64,000 nucleotides of DNA from Flavobacteriales bacterium (GCA_011524905.1 WTJI01000007.1:62001-126000); one strand, 5' to 3'; shown: positions 43,461 to 52,174, numbered from the stretch's first letter. Program-made: numbers and translations. The notes: generated by a model from the letters alone, not told the origin.

Positions 43461-44468
43461 ATGGCAAAAAGAAAAAGTATAATAAGTCGAACGTTATTAG
43501 TGATAAATGCCTTTTTACTATTAGGTCAATCACTGATTATGTCTGGACTCTTTCCCGTAAAAGGGCTGTTACCTGCTGTTTTTGTTCCTTTATTGTCACT
43601 ATTTAATCTGCTTTTATTTGTTTTTTGGATCGTTCGATTAGAATGGCCTTTTTTATTGTTTTTAATCTTTTTCCTACTCAATTTTCAAGAATGGAACCTG
43701 TTATATAAATTTCCAAACAACGCCATCACGGTATCTAATGGATTTAAGGTTTTGTCATATAATGTTAGGTTGTTCAATCAATTTAACTGGTTAAAAAAAG
43801 AGCAGGTGCCTGCAGCGATAGAACAGTTCATTTATGATGAAAATCCAGATATCGTTTGTTTGCAAGAGTACAGTAGCAATACAGCTCCTCCCTTGCGGCA
43901 ATACCCATTTCGTTATGTGAAAACAGCAACAGCGCTAGGTAACAATGGCGTTGCTATTTTTTCTAAATATCCTTTGTTACAAACAGGTCAAATCAACTTT
44001 GAAAATAGTTCCAATAGTGGAATCTATGCTGATTTTCGCTATAAGCAAGACACCCTTCGCGTCTATAATTTACACTTGGAGTCCTTTCAACTGCAGCCCA
44101 CAGATTCCTTGGTGGATCAAAAAAGTTCAATGCGCTTTCTCCGTCGTTTAGAGGGTGTTTACCAAAAGCAGTTAGATCAAATTATTCAGTGGCAGCAAGT
44201 TGAAAACTTTAATGAATACCCCAGTTTAATATGTGTTGACCTCAATAATACAGCCTTTTCAGAAGCCTACCGTAAACTGAGAGGCGATCGTAATGACACT
44301 TTTGTGGAAGCAGGCCGTGGTCTGGGAATGAGTTATAGCTTGGGGGGGATTCCTTATCGAATAGATTTTATTTTTAGTACCAAACAGCTCAAAGTTTTGG
44401 ACCATCAAACTCACAATATTAAGTTATCAGATCACCGTCCGATTTCTGCTAAGTTGAATTGGGATTAA
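43461..44468 (+). CDS. Membrane-anchored endonuclease/exonuclease/phosphatase family protein
   Basis: Three hydrophobic helices (about residues 10-95) precede an EEP domain (the DNase I/exonuclease III fold): VLSYNVRLFNQ, NPDIVCLQEYSS (metal Glu), YNLHLESFQL, LICVDLNNTAFS (D-x-N) and LSDHRPISAKL (D-H). The domain may act on a nucleic acid, phospholipid or other phosphodiester; the membrane helices point to an envelope or periplasmic target. At 335 aa it fits related Bacteroidota proteins. Its end overlaps convergent WbqC by 20 bases. Confidence 0.88.
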   Translation: MAKRKSIISRTLLVINAFLLLGQSLIMSGLFPVKGLLPAVFVPLLSLFNLLLFVFWIVRLEWPFLLFLIFFLLNFQEWNLLYKFPNNAITVSNGFKVLSYNVRLFNQFNWLKKEQVPAAIEQFIYDENPDIVCLQEYSSNTAPPLRQYPFRYVKTATALGNNGVAIFSKYPLLQTGQINFENSSNSGIYADFRYKQDTLRVYNLHLESFQLQPTDSLVDQKSSMRFLRRLEGVYQKQLDQIIQWQQVENFNEYPSLICVDLNNTAFSEAYRKLRGDRNDTFVEAGRGLGMSYSLGGIPYRIDFIFSTKQLKVLDHQTHNIKLSDHRPISAKLNWD

Positions 44469-45075
44469 TCTGGGACTGACATTCTCGTAGGTACATTAAA
44501 CTCTCTGGTCCTAAATTGAAAAGTAAGTCAAGCACACTTAAGTCCGTCAAAAAACCATATTTATTTTGGAAAACTTGAGTATATGGGGCAAATACTATAT
44601 CTGGTTTTTTTGCATTGAGCCAATTTTCAGTCAACTGATGACCTTCTGCGTCAAAACTGACTTCCTCTTGTTCAATATTTAGTTCAAGTAAATCTGTGAT
44701 GGTATTCAATAAGTTGCGGTTAAAAGCATAAAGATTGGGTTGTGATTGGTGGTAAAGAGGATAAAAATCAGCCTCATAAAATTCAAAAAAAGGGGAGGAG
44801 CGATAGGCAGCCTCTAGGGATTTCCAGTGTAGTTTTTGCCAGTGTGTATTGGGATCTGTCTGTACTTTATTTTCCTTTTGATGTACTTGTTGATGTGTAT
44901 GAAGAATAGGAACAGTCAGTGTCAGGCGTCCGTTAGCCCCATAGATATAGGCACGGTTGCGATAGGTTTGTTTTTTATAGTGGCTGTCTGTTACCCAGCT
45001 AATTTTTTCTTGTCCAAGCATCCAGGCCATATAGGATATGGGAGGGGCATAGGCTGGTACAAGTACGGGTGTCAT
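44449..45075 (-). CDS. WbqC family protein
   Basis: 208-aa member of the WbqC-like family, named for a gene in O-antigen clusters; in Bacteroidota it follows lepB. The N-terminal half PPISYMAWMLGQEKISWVTDSHYKKQTYRNRAYIYGANGRLTLTVPI holds the family core, and WKSLEAAYRSSPFFEFYEADF the second. The reaction is not established. Its start overlaps the lepB end by four bases, so it is translated with lepB. The fixed order dapB-lepB-WbqC argues against a specific O-antigen role. Confidence 0.85.
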   Translation of the reverse strand: MTPVLVPAYAPPISYMAWMLGQEKISWVTDSHYKKQTYRNRAYIYGANGRLTLTVPILHTHQQVHQKENKVQTDPNTHWQKLHWKSLEAAYRSSPFFEFYEADFYPLYHQSQPNLYAFNRNLLNTITDLLELNIEQEEVSFDAEGHQLTENWLNAKKPDIVFAPYTQVFQNKYGFLTDLSVLDLLFNLGPESLMYLRECQSQINPNST

Positions 45076-46775
45076 GTGGCTTGGCTTTTTTTACGCTTGC
45101 GGTACCAACTTACAATTTGCCAAAGGACAACGAAAACTATAAAATGTGGGAAATAAGATTTTGGGGGACCCTCTAGCCCAACGGTCGTAAAGACCCTATT
45201 CCATCGAATACGCCAGTTTTTGATGCCTTCTGTAAAGCCTTCGATACTAAACCATATAAAAACAGGTTTACCGACAATGTGGTCTGCAGGTACAAAACCC
45301 CAAAAGCGACTGTCTTCTGATTTGTGTCGATTGTCACCCATCATCCAAAAATAATCTTGTTGGAAAGTATATGTATTAGTGGCTTCTCCATTAATAACAT
45401 ATCCATTTTGTTTTTTGACAAAATCATTGGTTTCGTATTCTCGTATAAGTTTTTTATAAAGCGGATAATTAGCGTCGTTAAGTTGAATGGTAACGCCAGC
45501 TTTTGGAAGGACAATAGGGCCAAAATTGTCCTCATTCCAATCAAAGGGGAGGGCATTGGGGAAAAATTGCGTGTTGGGAATCTTTTCAGTTTGATTCTTT
45601 CTAACAACGAAATCTACCCAAGGTTCGGCAGCCAATTTTTTTGCTTCTGCTAAAGTAAGGGTCATTTCTTTTTCTCTTTCCAAAACTTCTGTGACTGATA
45701 GTCGTAATTCATTCACTACTGAAACAGGCAAGCCATTACTAGAGGTAATCAATCGAAAATCATCGATGCTTTCTCCCTTTGTACCTAGCAAGTAGGGTCG
45801 AAGTGCATTAAAGCGTTGTTGCGTAATATTTTGGACTTTATAAGTTCGAAGGAAATCTTTATATCCCAGTTCTTTTAGTTTTCTAGCTGATACACCTTTT
45901 TCTGAGAAAACTGTGTGGGTGTATTGTACTTTAGCCCTTTCTGGTAATTTGGTTCGTTTACTGTTGATGTAAATCAAGCCATCTTTGATTTCGAGGGTAT
46001 CTCCTGGGAGACCAACACATCGTTTGACATAATTTGATTTTTTATCAATTGGTTTCCTTACTCCGGCTTCTTTGACAAAAAATTGACGCACAGTGTCGGC
46101 AGGCCAGCTAAATACAACAATGTCATTACGTTTGATTTCTTGAAATTTGGGTAATCGCAAGTAAGGTAGTTGTGGTTTTTTTAAATAAGAACGAATTTTG
46201 ACAAGGGGCAAGGTGTCGTGGACCATCGGAAAAGATACAGCAGTCATGGGAACGCGAGAGCCGTAGTGAAACTTGCTAACGAAAAGGAAGTCCCCTACCA
46301 AAAGTGTTTTTTCAAGTGAGCCAGTTGGAATAATGTAGGGTTGCATGATATAGTTGTGAACTAATGTCGCTGCAACCACTGCAAAAAGTATTGAGCTAAA
46401 CCATTCACCAAATGCTGTACGTGGTTTCAAACTTCTGTCTGAAATGTAGTCAAGTGGGGATCCATAATTTTTAGTCGCGATATAAAGTCCGCCAGAAAGA
46501 AGGACTAAAGCGGTGTCTCTGGTCGAACGGAACCCAAAACTACGGAGGGTTTCTACCCAGACGATGGGTATGATAATCAGGTTGATAGTAGGAATAAAAA
46601 ATAAGAAAACCCACCAACGTGGCCTATTGATGATTTGCATCAATACCACTGCGTTATAAACTGGTATGACTGCTTCCCAGGCTTTTTTACCTGCCGCTTG
46701 ATAAAGTTTCCATGTACTTACAAAATGAATAACATTGACAATGCCAAAAAACAATAACCAACCTGTCCAACTCAT
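45072..46775 (-). CDS. lepB: Signal peptidase I, long Bacteroidota type
   Basis: Cleaves signal peptides of exported proteins. The first 110 residues hold four hydrophobic segments; a fifth anchors the catalytic domain. The Ser nucleophile lies in IPTGSLEKTLLVGDFLFVSKF (S153, GSL instead of the usual SSM), the general-base Lys in YVKRCVGLPGDTLEI (K251), and box E in MMGDNRHKSEDSRFWGFVP (about 507-525). Between Lys and box E there are about 250 extra residues of unknown role, an insertion seen in this phylum. Final helix IVFVVLWQIVSWY. 567 aa; follows dapB by 36 bases. Confidence 0.95.
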   Translation of the reverse strand: MSWTGWLLFFGIVNVIHFVSTWKLYQAAGKKAWEAVIPVYNAVVLMQIINRPRWWVFLFFIPTINLIIIPIVWVETLRSFGFRSTRDTALVLLSGGLYIATKNYGSPLDYISDRSLKPRTAFGEWFSSILFAVVAATLVHNYIMQPYIIPTGSLEKTLLVGDFLFVSKFHYGSRVPMTAVSFPMVHDTLPLVKIRSYLKKPQLPYLRLPKFQEIKRNDIVVFSWPADTVRQFFVKEAGVRKPIDKKSNYVKRCVGLPGDTLEIKDGLIYINSKRTKLPERAKVQYTHTVFSEKGVSARKLKELGYKDFLRTYKVQNITQQRFNALRPYLLGTKGESIDDFRLITSSNGLPVSVVNELRLSVTEVLEREKEMTLTLAEAKKLAAEPWVDFVVRKNQTEKIPNTQFFPNALPFDWNEDNFGPIVLPKAGVTIQLNDANYPLYKKLIREYETNDFVKKQNGYVINGEATNTYTFQQDYFWMMGDNRHKSEDSRFWGFVPADHIVGKPVFIWFSIEGFTEGIKNWRIRWNRVFTTVGLEGPPKSYFPHFIVFVVLWQIVSWYRKRKKSQAT

Positions 46776-46811
46776 GATATTTTAATTTTCAAATTACAAA
46801 TCTGTCTTTTT

Positions 46812-47528
46812 TTACGCATTTTCAGATAGATTTAATACATCGGCCATACTAAATATCCCTTTTTTACCAAGGATCCATTCTGCGGCCAAAACAGCACCCA
46901 GGGCAAAGCCCTTGCGATTGTGTGCCTGGTGACGGATACTCAATGTGTCAATTTCGCTTTGATAATAAATGGTATGTGTGCCAGGTACTTCTCCTTTACG
47001 AATCGCATGAATGGGAATTTGCGCAGAATTTGTAGGATTTTTTTCAGTTACCCACGACTGGTAGTCCGTTTGATTAATAATGTCTTGTGCTAAGCTGATA
47101 GCTGTTCCACTAGGCGCATCGAGTTTGTGAACATGGTGTGTTTCTTCAATTGCAACGTCATATTCGGGGTGATGGCGCATGAGGCTTGCTAACTTTTTAT
47201 TGAGTGCAAAAAAGAGATTGACGCCAACACTAAAGTTTGAAGCGTACAAAAAGGCGCTGTTTTTTTCCAAACAAAATGCTTCAACAGTTTTCATTTGATC
47301 CAACCATCCTGTTGTTCCACATACCACAGGTATGGGGCAGGCCAAAGCCGATTTGATATTATCTACGGCTGCATTGGGGACACTAAAATTAATGGCTACA
47401 TCTGCAGCTTCTAACGCTCCCTTTTGACCTTTAGGGTCGACGATAGCTGCAATAGTATGACCACGACTGATTGCCGTACTTTCAATGGCTTTCCCCATTC
47501 TGCCGTAACCAAGTAGTGCTAACTTCAT
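46812..47528 (-). CDS. dapB: 4-hydroxy-tetrahydrodipicolinate reductase
   Basis: NAD(P)H-dependent reduction in the diaminopimelate/lysine pathway. MKLALLGYGRMGKAI is the Rossmann loop, VNFSVPNA and VVCGTTGWLDQM the cofactor/substrate loops, SNFSVGVNLFFAL and ETHHVHKLDAPSGTAISLAQ the catalytic E-x-H-H-x-x-K-x-D-A-P-S-G-T motif. I started at the ATG at 47528; an in-frame TTG three codons upstream would overlap the DUF5683 stop. The first copy in this window of the step between dapA and dapD; lies in the parA-parB-DUF5683-dapB-lepB run. Confidence 0.95.
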   Translation of the reverse strand: MKLALLGYGRMGKAIESTAISRGHTIAAIVDPKGQKGALEAADVAINFSVPNAAVDNIKSALACPIPVVCGTTGWLDQMKTVEAFCLEKNSAFLYASNFSVGVNLFFALNKKLASLMRHHPEYDVAIEETHHVHKLDAPSGTAISLAQDIINQTDYQSWVTEKNPTNSAQIPIHAIRKGEVPGTHTIYYQSEIDTLSIRHQAHNRKGFALGAVLAAEWILGKKGIFSMADVLNLSENA

Positions 47529-47533
47529 ACTTG

Positions 47534-48115
47534 TCAAAAGTTAATATTAAGTTGAAGTCCTACTTGATTTTGAGCACGAAGAAAATCACGTTCAAAATGT
47601 GGTCGAACACTAAGTTGATCATTGACATTGAACTGCAAAAGATGGGCACTTACATTGGCTTCTAGGATGTTAAGAACATAAGTACCTACAATAAATATAA
47701 ATGCTATGTCTTTATAGTTTTGATGGAATTTCATCCCGTCTAAAAGTTTTTCCTGTTCTGGAATGATTTCGGTATACTCATCGTCAAAATAGCCTCTTGA
47801 CCTACGTTTGTATGCATTTCGGTATTTTAGAAGTTCATCGTTATTTATTTTATAATAGTAGGCGGAAGCGCCTATAGCGGCATACACCAGGGGTACTTTC
47901 CAATACTTGCCCAAATAAGCTTGCCCTAAACCAGGTAAAACAGCCGAATAAAAAGCTGCCTTAGCAGGGGTTAAAGGATTATCAATCAGCCGTTGTTTTC
48001 GACTTAATGGCGCTAGGGTAGGACTTGTTGTTTGTGCGTATATCGTTGTAGCGGCACATGTCCAAACAAAAAGGGATAGGAGGTAGCGTACTATTGTTTT
48101 AATTTTTCTACCCAA
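47534..48115 (-). CDS. DUF5683 membrane protein
   Basis: Conserved Bacteroidota protein. The signal-like stretch KIKTIVRYLLSLFVWTCAATTIYAQ is followed by NPLTPAKAAFYSAVLPGLGQAYLGKYWKVPLVYAAIGASAYYY, the DUF5683 signature with two membrane helices, and a third helix at IAFIFIVGTYVLNILEANVSAHL. No ATG precedes this; the TTG at 48115, overlapping parB by 25 bases, starts the signal region best. Function unknown; its fixed place between parB and dapB is by context only. Confidence 0.8.
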   Translation of the reverse strand: MGRKIKTIVRYLLSLFVWTCAATTIYAQTTSPTLAPLSRKQRLIDNPLTPAKAAFYSAVLPGLGQAYLGKYWKVPLVYAAIGASAYYYKINNDELLKYRNAYKRRSRGYFDDEYTEIIPEQEKLLDGMKFHQNYKDIAFIFIVGTYVLNILEANVSAHLLQFNVNDQLSVRPHFERDFLRAQNQVGLQLNINF

Positions 48116-48981
48116 GATTGTAAGGTTTTGAGATTCTTGAAAGGGATTTGGACGGTACCTTTTCCCCCAGCATTGGTTTTGATTTTCACACCCGTATCGA
48201 AAAAAGCTTGAAAATGCGCAATCCATTCCGATTGAATCTCTGGGGTTTCATTGGCTTTGATGTCAAATACCTCAGGTTCAGACTTTGTTTTTTTGACCAA
48301 CTCTTCAGTTGCACGAACAGAGAGTCCTTTGGCGACTATTTTTTCATAAATACTCAACTGGATGTTGGTGTCTTCAATGTTAATCAGTGCCCGACCGTGT
48401 CCCATGGAAACAAAACCGTCGCGCATGCCTGTTTGAATGATTGGGTCGAGCTTGAGTAATCTCAAATAATTGGATACTGTAGATCGTTTTTTGCCAACCC
48501 GTTCGCTTAATTGATTTTGAGTCAGTTTGATTTCATCAATCAAACGCTGGTAGGAAAGGGCAATTTCGATTGGGTCTAAGTCTTGTCGTTGAATATTTTC
48601 CACCAAGGCCATTTCCAATGATTCTTGGTCATTGGCTGTTCTGACATAAGCAGGTATGGTTTCTAGTTGGATGGATTTTGAAGCCCGAAAACGTCGCTCA
48701 CCTGCTACCAATTGATAGTTATTGACGCCCATTTTTCGAACTGTAATCGGCTGAACAACGCCCAATTCTCGAATTGAAGTAGCCAATTCCCTTAGTTTTT
48801 CTTCATTGAAGTTGGTTCGGGGCTGAAATGGATTTTCGGTAATCTGATCTAGCGGAATTTCTATGACATTACCTAAAATAGTATTGCCGGCATCTTCGCT
48901 TGCGTTGTTTTGTATATCGGGGTCGTTTAAGATGGCAGACAAACCCTTACCTAATGCCATTTTTTTTGCTGACTTTGCCAT
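48091..48981 (-). CDS. parB: Chromosome partitioning protein ParB
   Basis: Binds parS near the origin, loads on DNA with CTP and recruits condensin. The N-terminal segment AKKMALGKGLSAILND carries the ParA-contacting basic stretch; ITENPFQPRTNF with LVAGERRFRASK is the CTP-binding GERRFRA box (C-motif II); IQRQDLDPIEIALSYQRLIDEIKLTQNQLSERVGKKRSTVSNYLRLL is the helix-turn-helix. A C-terminal dimer domain ends it. 296 aa. No parS site was searched for exhaustively; none is obvious in the gene. Confidence 0.95.
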   Translation of the reverse strand: MAKSAKKMALGKGLSAILNDPDIQNNASEDAGNTILGNVIEIPLDQITENPFQPRTNFNEEKLRELATSIRELGVVQPITVRKMGVNNYQLVAGERRFRASKSIQLETIPAYVRTANDQESLEMALVENIQRQDLDPIEIALSYQRLIDEIKLTQNQLSERVGKKRSTVSNYLRLLKLDPIIQTGMRDGFVSMGHGRALINIEDTNIQLSIYEKIVAKGLSVRATEELVKKTKSEPEVFDIKANETPEIQSEWIAHFQAFFDTGVKIKTNAGGKGTVQIPFKNLKTLQSWVEKLKQ

Positions 48982-48983
48982 AG

Positions 48984-49751
48984 TTAGTTGCTTGTTTTTT
49001 TGATGATCTCATTCCCTAATGACAAATAGTTTTCTGCGCCTTTACTGGTCGCATCATAGGCAATAATATTTTCACCATAACTGGGTGCTTCACTCAATCG
49101 AATGTTTCTTTGGATCAAAGTTTTGAAGACCATTTTTCCAAAATGTTTGTTGACTTCTTCGACAACTTGATTTGATAAACGGAGCCTGGAATCATACATG
49201 GTAAGCAACAGACCTTCTATATCCAAATTGGGATTGTGTACTTTTTGAACACTTTTAATGGTGTTGAGTAATTTACCCAAGCCCTCTAGTGCAAAATATT
49301 CACATTGGATAGGAATAATTACAGCATCGGCTGCTGTTAATGCATTGAGTGTAATGAGTCCCAAAGAAGGTGCACAATCAATGAGGATGTAGTCGTAGTC
49401 ATTTTTTATGGGATCCAACGCATGACGCAACATAAATTCTCGTTTGTCTTTATCAACTAATTCAATTTCTGCTGCAACCAAGTCTATGTGTGAAGGAATT
49501 AGGGATAAGTTGGGGCTTTGGGTTGGTATTATAGCATCTGTGACATTAATGCTGTGCTCAAGTAGTTGGTAGGTGGTTTGTTTTTGTTCATTTACATCAA
49601 AGCCAAGTCCAGATGTAGCATTGGCTTGAGGATCGGCATCGACTAGTAATACTTTTTTTTCTAGTATGCCAAGTGCAGCAGCCAAGTTAACAGCTGTAGT
49701 GGTTTTGCCAACACCTCCCTTTTGATTGGCTATTGCAATAATTTTTCCCAT
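48984..49751 (-). CDS. parA: Chromosome partitioning ATPase ParA
   Basis: Walker-type ATPase that moves ParB-DNA complexes along the nucleoid. MGKIIAIANQKGGVGKTTTAVNLAAAL has the deviant Walker A (K-G-G-V-G-K-T), LIDCAPSLGLITLNAL the Walker B region and VIIPIQCEYFALEGLGKLLNTI the DNA/partner loop. At 255 aa it is a small chromosomal ParA. Two bases separate it from parB. The pair suggests the origin may be within reach of this window, although no dnaA or oriC is visible. Confidence 0.96.
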   Translation of the reverse strand: MGKIIAIANQKGGVGKTTTAVNLAAALGILEKKVLLVDADPQANATSGLGFDVNEQKQTTYQLLEHSINVTDAIIPTQSPNLSLIPSHIDLVAAEIELVDKDKREFMLRHALDPIKNDYDYILIDCAPSLGLITLNALTAADAVIIPIQCEYFALEGLGKLLNTIKSVQKVHNPNLDIEGLLLTMYDSRLRLSNQVVEEVNKHFGKMVFKTLIQRNIRLSEAPSYGENIIAYDATSKGAENYLSLGNEIIKKTSN

Positions 49752-49836
49752 AGATTTGCGGATTGAGGCACAAATTACGATTTCTTGTTGCCATTTAGAA
49801 ATTTGACAATTCTATTTTTTCAACGATATATTTTAT

Positions 49837-50160
49837 TTAGGGGTCTTTGATACTGTCCTTAAATTCTATTAGAAATATTTGCTCATTCTCTTTTTTATGC
49901 CAGTAATTTTCTCGTGCAAATTTTTCTAAACTATCGATATTTTGTAATTGTTCGATTGCCTTTTTGTCTTTTTTGATTTCTTTTTGTAATTGTTCAATAT
50001 GGGCGTTTAGTTCTTTGATCTCTTGGTTAAGTTCTCTGTGAATGAGCCAAGAATTAGTATCTAAAAAGAGCATCCATACAACAAAACCAACTCCCAATAG
50101 GGTGTAGGATATGTTGCTTTTTTTGATAAAAAATCGAAGGATCTTCTTTAATTTCTCCAA
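49837..50160 (-). CDS. Septum formation initiator (DivIC/FtsB-like)
   Basis: A 107-aa bitopic protein with a short cytoplasmic start, one membrane helix (ISYTLLGVGFVVWMLFLDTN) and a coiled coil (NQEIKELNAHIEQLQKEIKKDKKAIEQLQN), then LEKFARENYWHKKENEQIFLI, the conserved FtsB/DivIC end (E-x-x-A-R-E-x-x-x-x). It scaffolds the divisome and links FtsL to FtsQ. Low sequence conservation makes FtsB versus DivIC unclear. Two bases follow the cytochrome gene. Confidence 0.85.
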   Translation of the reverse strand: MEKLKKILRFFIKKSNISYTLLGVGFVVWMLFLDTNSWLIHRELNQEIKELNAHIEQLQKEIKKDKKAIEQLQNIDSLEKFARENYWHKKENEQIFLIEFKDSIKDP

Positions 50161-50162
50161 AA

Positions 50163-50567
50163 TTAGGGTCTATTGACAGCTGCCACCTCAGCTTCAGTAA
50201 TTTGACTTTCGCTATCGTTTCCCCAGTTATTCAAGATGTAATTCATCACATCAGCAATTTCTTCATCATCAAGACCTTGTGCTACCATTATGCCATCGTA
50301 GGCCAATCCATTGACAACGATTGGCCCCCGCATACCGAATTTGACTCCTTGTATACTTTTACCTAATTCGTTTTTCAAATAGTCTGATTTTGCTAAAGGC
50401 GGGAAGGCACCAGGCACGCCTTCTCCCTTAGCCATGTGACATTGCAAACAAAAATCTTGATATATCAGAGCGCCATCACGTATGCTCTCCTCCAGGGGTT
50501 TGTTCTGATAAAGCCACCCTGTCCATCCCAGAAAAAGCAGGCAATAAATCGTTAGGAAGATTTTCAT
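50163..50567 (-). CDS. Cytochrome c family protein
   Basis: A small exported c-type cytochrome: signal-like helix MKIFLTIYCLLFLGWTGWLY, one heme-attachment site YQDFCLQCHMAKGEG (CxxCH at about residue 39) and a distal segment GIMVAQGLDDEEIADVMNYILNNWGN, with the likely Met ligand in GIMVAQ. The 134-aa size fits class I. It directly follows the sugar dehydrogenase with a four-base overlap, so it may accept its electrons. Confidence 0.88.
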   Translation of the reverse strand: MKIFLTIYCLLFLGWTGWLYQNKPLEESIRDGALIYQDFCLQCHMAKGEGVPGAFPPLAKSDYLKNELGKSIQGVKFGMRGPIVVNGLAYDGIMVAQGLDDEEIADVMNYILNNWGNDSESQITEAEVAAVNRP

Positions 50568-51688
50568 GTTTTGGGTATTATTTTTATAATTCCTTTGCCT
50601 TCTACCCCAAGATAGAGAAATCCGTCAGGACCTGTGATCACGTTACGAACACGACCAATACCGTCGAGTACTTTTTCTCTCAGAACTACTTTTTGATTTT
50701 TAAGCACCAATCGTTCCAGGTATTCAAATTTTAGCGAGCCAACAAAAAGATTATTATGCCATTCTGGATAAACTTTGGATCCAAAAGCCATACCACTGGG
50801 CGCTATTGAGGGTACCCAATAATACAGGGGTTGTTCTAGTCCAGGTAGTGCTTTGTCATCAGTGATAGTCGTTCCACTATAATTGATGCCATAGGTAATT
50901 TTGGGCCAGCCGTAATTCCGACCTGCCTGAATGATATTGATTTCATCACCACCTCTGGGACCGTGTTCATGTGTCCAAATATCTCCTGTTTCTGGGTGGA
51001 CCGTCATACCTTGTGGATTCCGATGACCGTAAGAAAAGATTGCTTCTTTAGCTTTTTCTTTCCCAACAAATGGATTGTCTTTGGGGATACTTCCATCCAA
51101 GTTTAAGCGATATACTTTACCCCCATCACGGCTGATGTCTTGCGGATTTACTTCCCGGTTACCCCGATCCCCAATGGTAAAATACACATGGTTTTCTTGG
51201 TCAAAAACAATACGTGACCCCCAGTGCTGGGCTGTCTTTGTATTGGGTACAGCTTTATAAAGTAACTTTACTGAATCGAGTTGCTGTGCATCATTTAATA
51301 GGGCGCTATATAGTGCTGTATTTCCACCTTTGTCCCCCTCAATATGAACCCCCATCGTAAAAAATATGCGCTTGTTTTGTTTATAGTTGGGATCTAAAGC
51401 AACATCTAGCAGCCCCCCTTGACCTCTGACATAGGTAGTAGGTAAACCTGCAACAGCCTTTTTTTCCCCATCTTTAACATAGTAAAGCACGCCTGATTTT
51501 TCGGTAACCAAAAAAGTATTCGCGTCTATAAATGCCATACCCCACGGAATATCAATAGCATCAACAACAGTTTCGTAAGTATATGTAGTCTCGCTCGGTG
51601 TTTGAATAGGCGGCGTGTTTTCTTGCTGGGCGCATGCCGCAAAAAAAGGGAAAACCGATAGATTAATGAGTAGAAATAACTTTTTCAT
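50564..51688 (-). CDS. PQQ-dependent sugar dehydrogenase-like lipoprotein
   Basis: Six-bladed beta-propeller of the GSDH/aldose sugar dehydrogenase family (YliI-like), probably a periplasmic oxidase of sugars using PQQ and passing electrons to the cytochrome c beside it. The signal ends in a lipobox-like FFAAC. Family segments: IPWGMAFIDANTFLVTEKSGVLYYVKDG, GGLLDVALDPNY, YFTIGDRGNREVNPQDISRDGGKVYRLNLDGSIPKDNPF, FSYGHRNPQGMTVHPETGDIWTHEHGPRGGDEINIIQAGRNYGWP. At 374 aa it is full length. PQQ synthesis genes are not in the window, so cofactor use is an inference. Confidence 0.88.
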   Translation of the reverse strand: MKKLFLLINLSVFPFFAACAQQENTPPIQTPSETTYTYETVVDAIDIPWGMAFIDANTFLVTEKSGVLYYVKDGEKKAVAGLPTTYVRGQGGLLDVALDPNYKQNKRIFFTMGVHIEGDKGGNTALYSALLNDAQQLDSVKLLYKAVPNTKTAQHWGSRIVFDQENHVYFTIGDRGNREVNPQDISRDGGKVYRLNLDGSIPKDNPFVGKEKAKEAIFSYGHRNPQGMTVHPETGDIWTHEHGPRGGDEINIIQAGRNYGWPKITYGINYSGTTITDDKALPGLEQPLYYWVPSIAPSGMAFGSKVYPEWHNNLFVGSLKFEYLERLVLKNQKVVLREKVLDGIGRVRNVITGPDGFLYLGVEGKGIIKIIPKT

Positions 51689-51897
51689 TTCACTTGAATT
51701 TTATCGAAAGTACATTGAATTTAGAATAAAAAAAAGCCTGTGTAGGAATATAAGTGAGTTAAATTGTAAAACCTAGGGATATCATAAAGCCCTGGTTTCT
51801 CTTCCTTTATAAACGACTTTATTTATAATATCAACTCTTACAAGACTGTTTTCATGGGTTTTGAATTGATTTGTGGGTAAACCAGGAAATTTTCAGT

Positions 51898-51924
51898 AAA
51901 AAAAAACCCTTGTAATCAAGGGCT
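51898..51924 (-). terminator. Rho-independent terminator after the tRNA-Pro pair
   Basis: On the minus strand AGCCCTTG, ATTA loop, CAAGGGT then nine T. It lies 10 bases past the tRNA-Pro(GGG) 3' end. Confidence 0.85.
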
Positions 51925-51933
51925 TTGATTGAG

Positions 51934-52007
51934 TCGGGATGACAGGATTTGAACCTGCGACCCCACGCACCCCATGCGTGTGCGCTACCAGGCTGCGCCA
52001 CATCCCG
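51934..52007 (-). tRNA. tRNA-Pro (anticodon GGG)
   Basis: The minus strand gives a 74-nt cloverleaf: acceptor CGGGATG/CATCCCG, D stem GCGC/GCGC, anticodon stem CACGC/GCGTG with loop ATGGGGT (T33, anticodon GGG), and T stem GCAGG/CCTGT. Discriminator A; CTC follows, so CCA is not encoded. The sequence CATGGGGTG around the anticodon matches known tRNA-Pro(GGG). It is the second of a pair. Confidence 0.92.
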
Positions 52008-52021
52008 TGGTCCATTTTTTG

Positions 52022-52096
52022 TCGGGGTGGCAGGATTCGAACCTGCGACCTCCTGCTCCCAAAGCAGGCGCGATGACCGGGCTACGCTACACCCCG
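52022..52096 (-). tRNA. tRNA-Pro (anticodon TGG)
   Basis: Minus-strand cloverleaf of 75 nt: acceptor CGGGGTG/CACCCCG, anticodon stem CCTGC/GCAGG with loop TTTGGGA (anticodon TGG), T stem GCAGG/CCTGC. Discriminator A followed by CAA; no encoded CCA. Fourteen bases separate it from tRNA-Pro(GGG), so the two are co-transcribed. Confidence 0.92.
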
Positions 52097-52106
52097 AAAA
52101 GGTGGT

Positions 52107-52137
52107 CAAAGATAAACCTAATTAGATTGTTTGCAAA
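52107..52137 (-). promoter_or_regulatory. Promoter of the tRNA-Pro pair (-33 TTTG and -7 TATCTTTG)
   Basis: On the minus strand TTTG (52137-52134), 19 bases, then TATCTTTG (52114-52107), which fits the Bacteroidota TTTG-N17-23-TAnnTTTG consensus. The tRNA begins 10 bases later. It is the most complete promoter in the window. Confidence 0.75.
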
Positions 52138-52174
52138 TCAAAATTCCCTTTTTGTGACTGCCTTTTTTTGCTTT

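Noticed and set aside
48091-49751. Origin of replication next to parA-parB
   Set aside because: No dnaA gene, DnaA-box cluster or clear strand switch was seen in the window; the pair alone is not enough.
51689-51897. Small gene or riboswitch in the 209-base gap before the tRNA terminator
   Set aside because: No start with a coding pattern and no clear stem-loop set; AT-rich with no strong signal.
51852-52109. An 85-codon frame across the two tRNA genes
   Set aside because: It reads through both cloverleafs; the tRNA structures explain the sequence fully.
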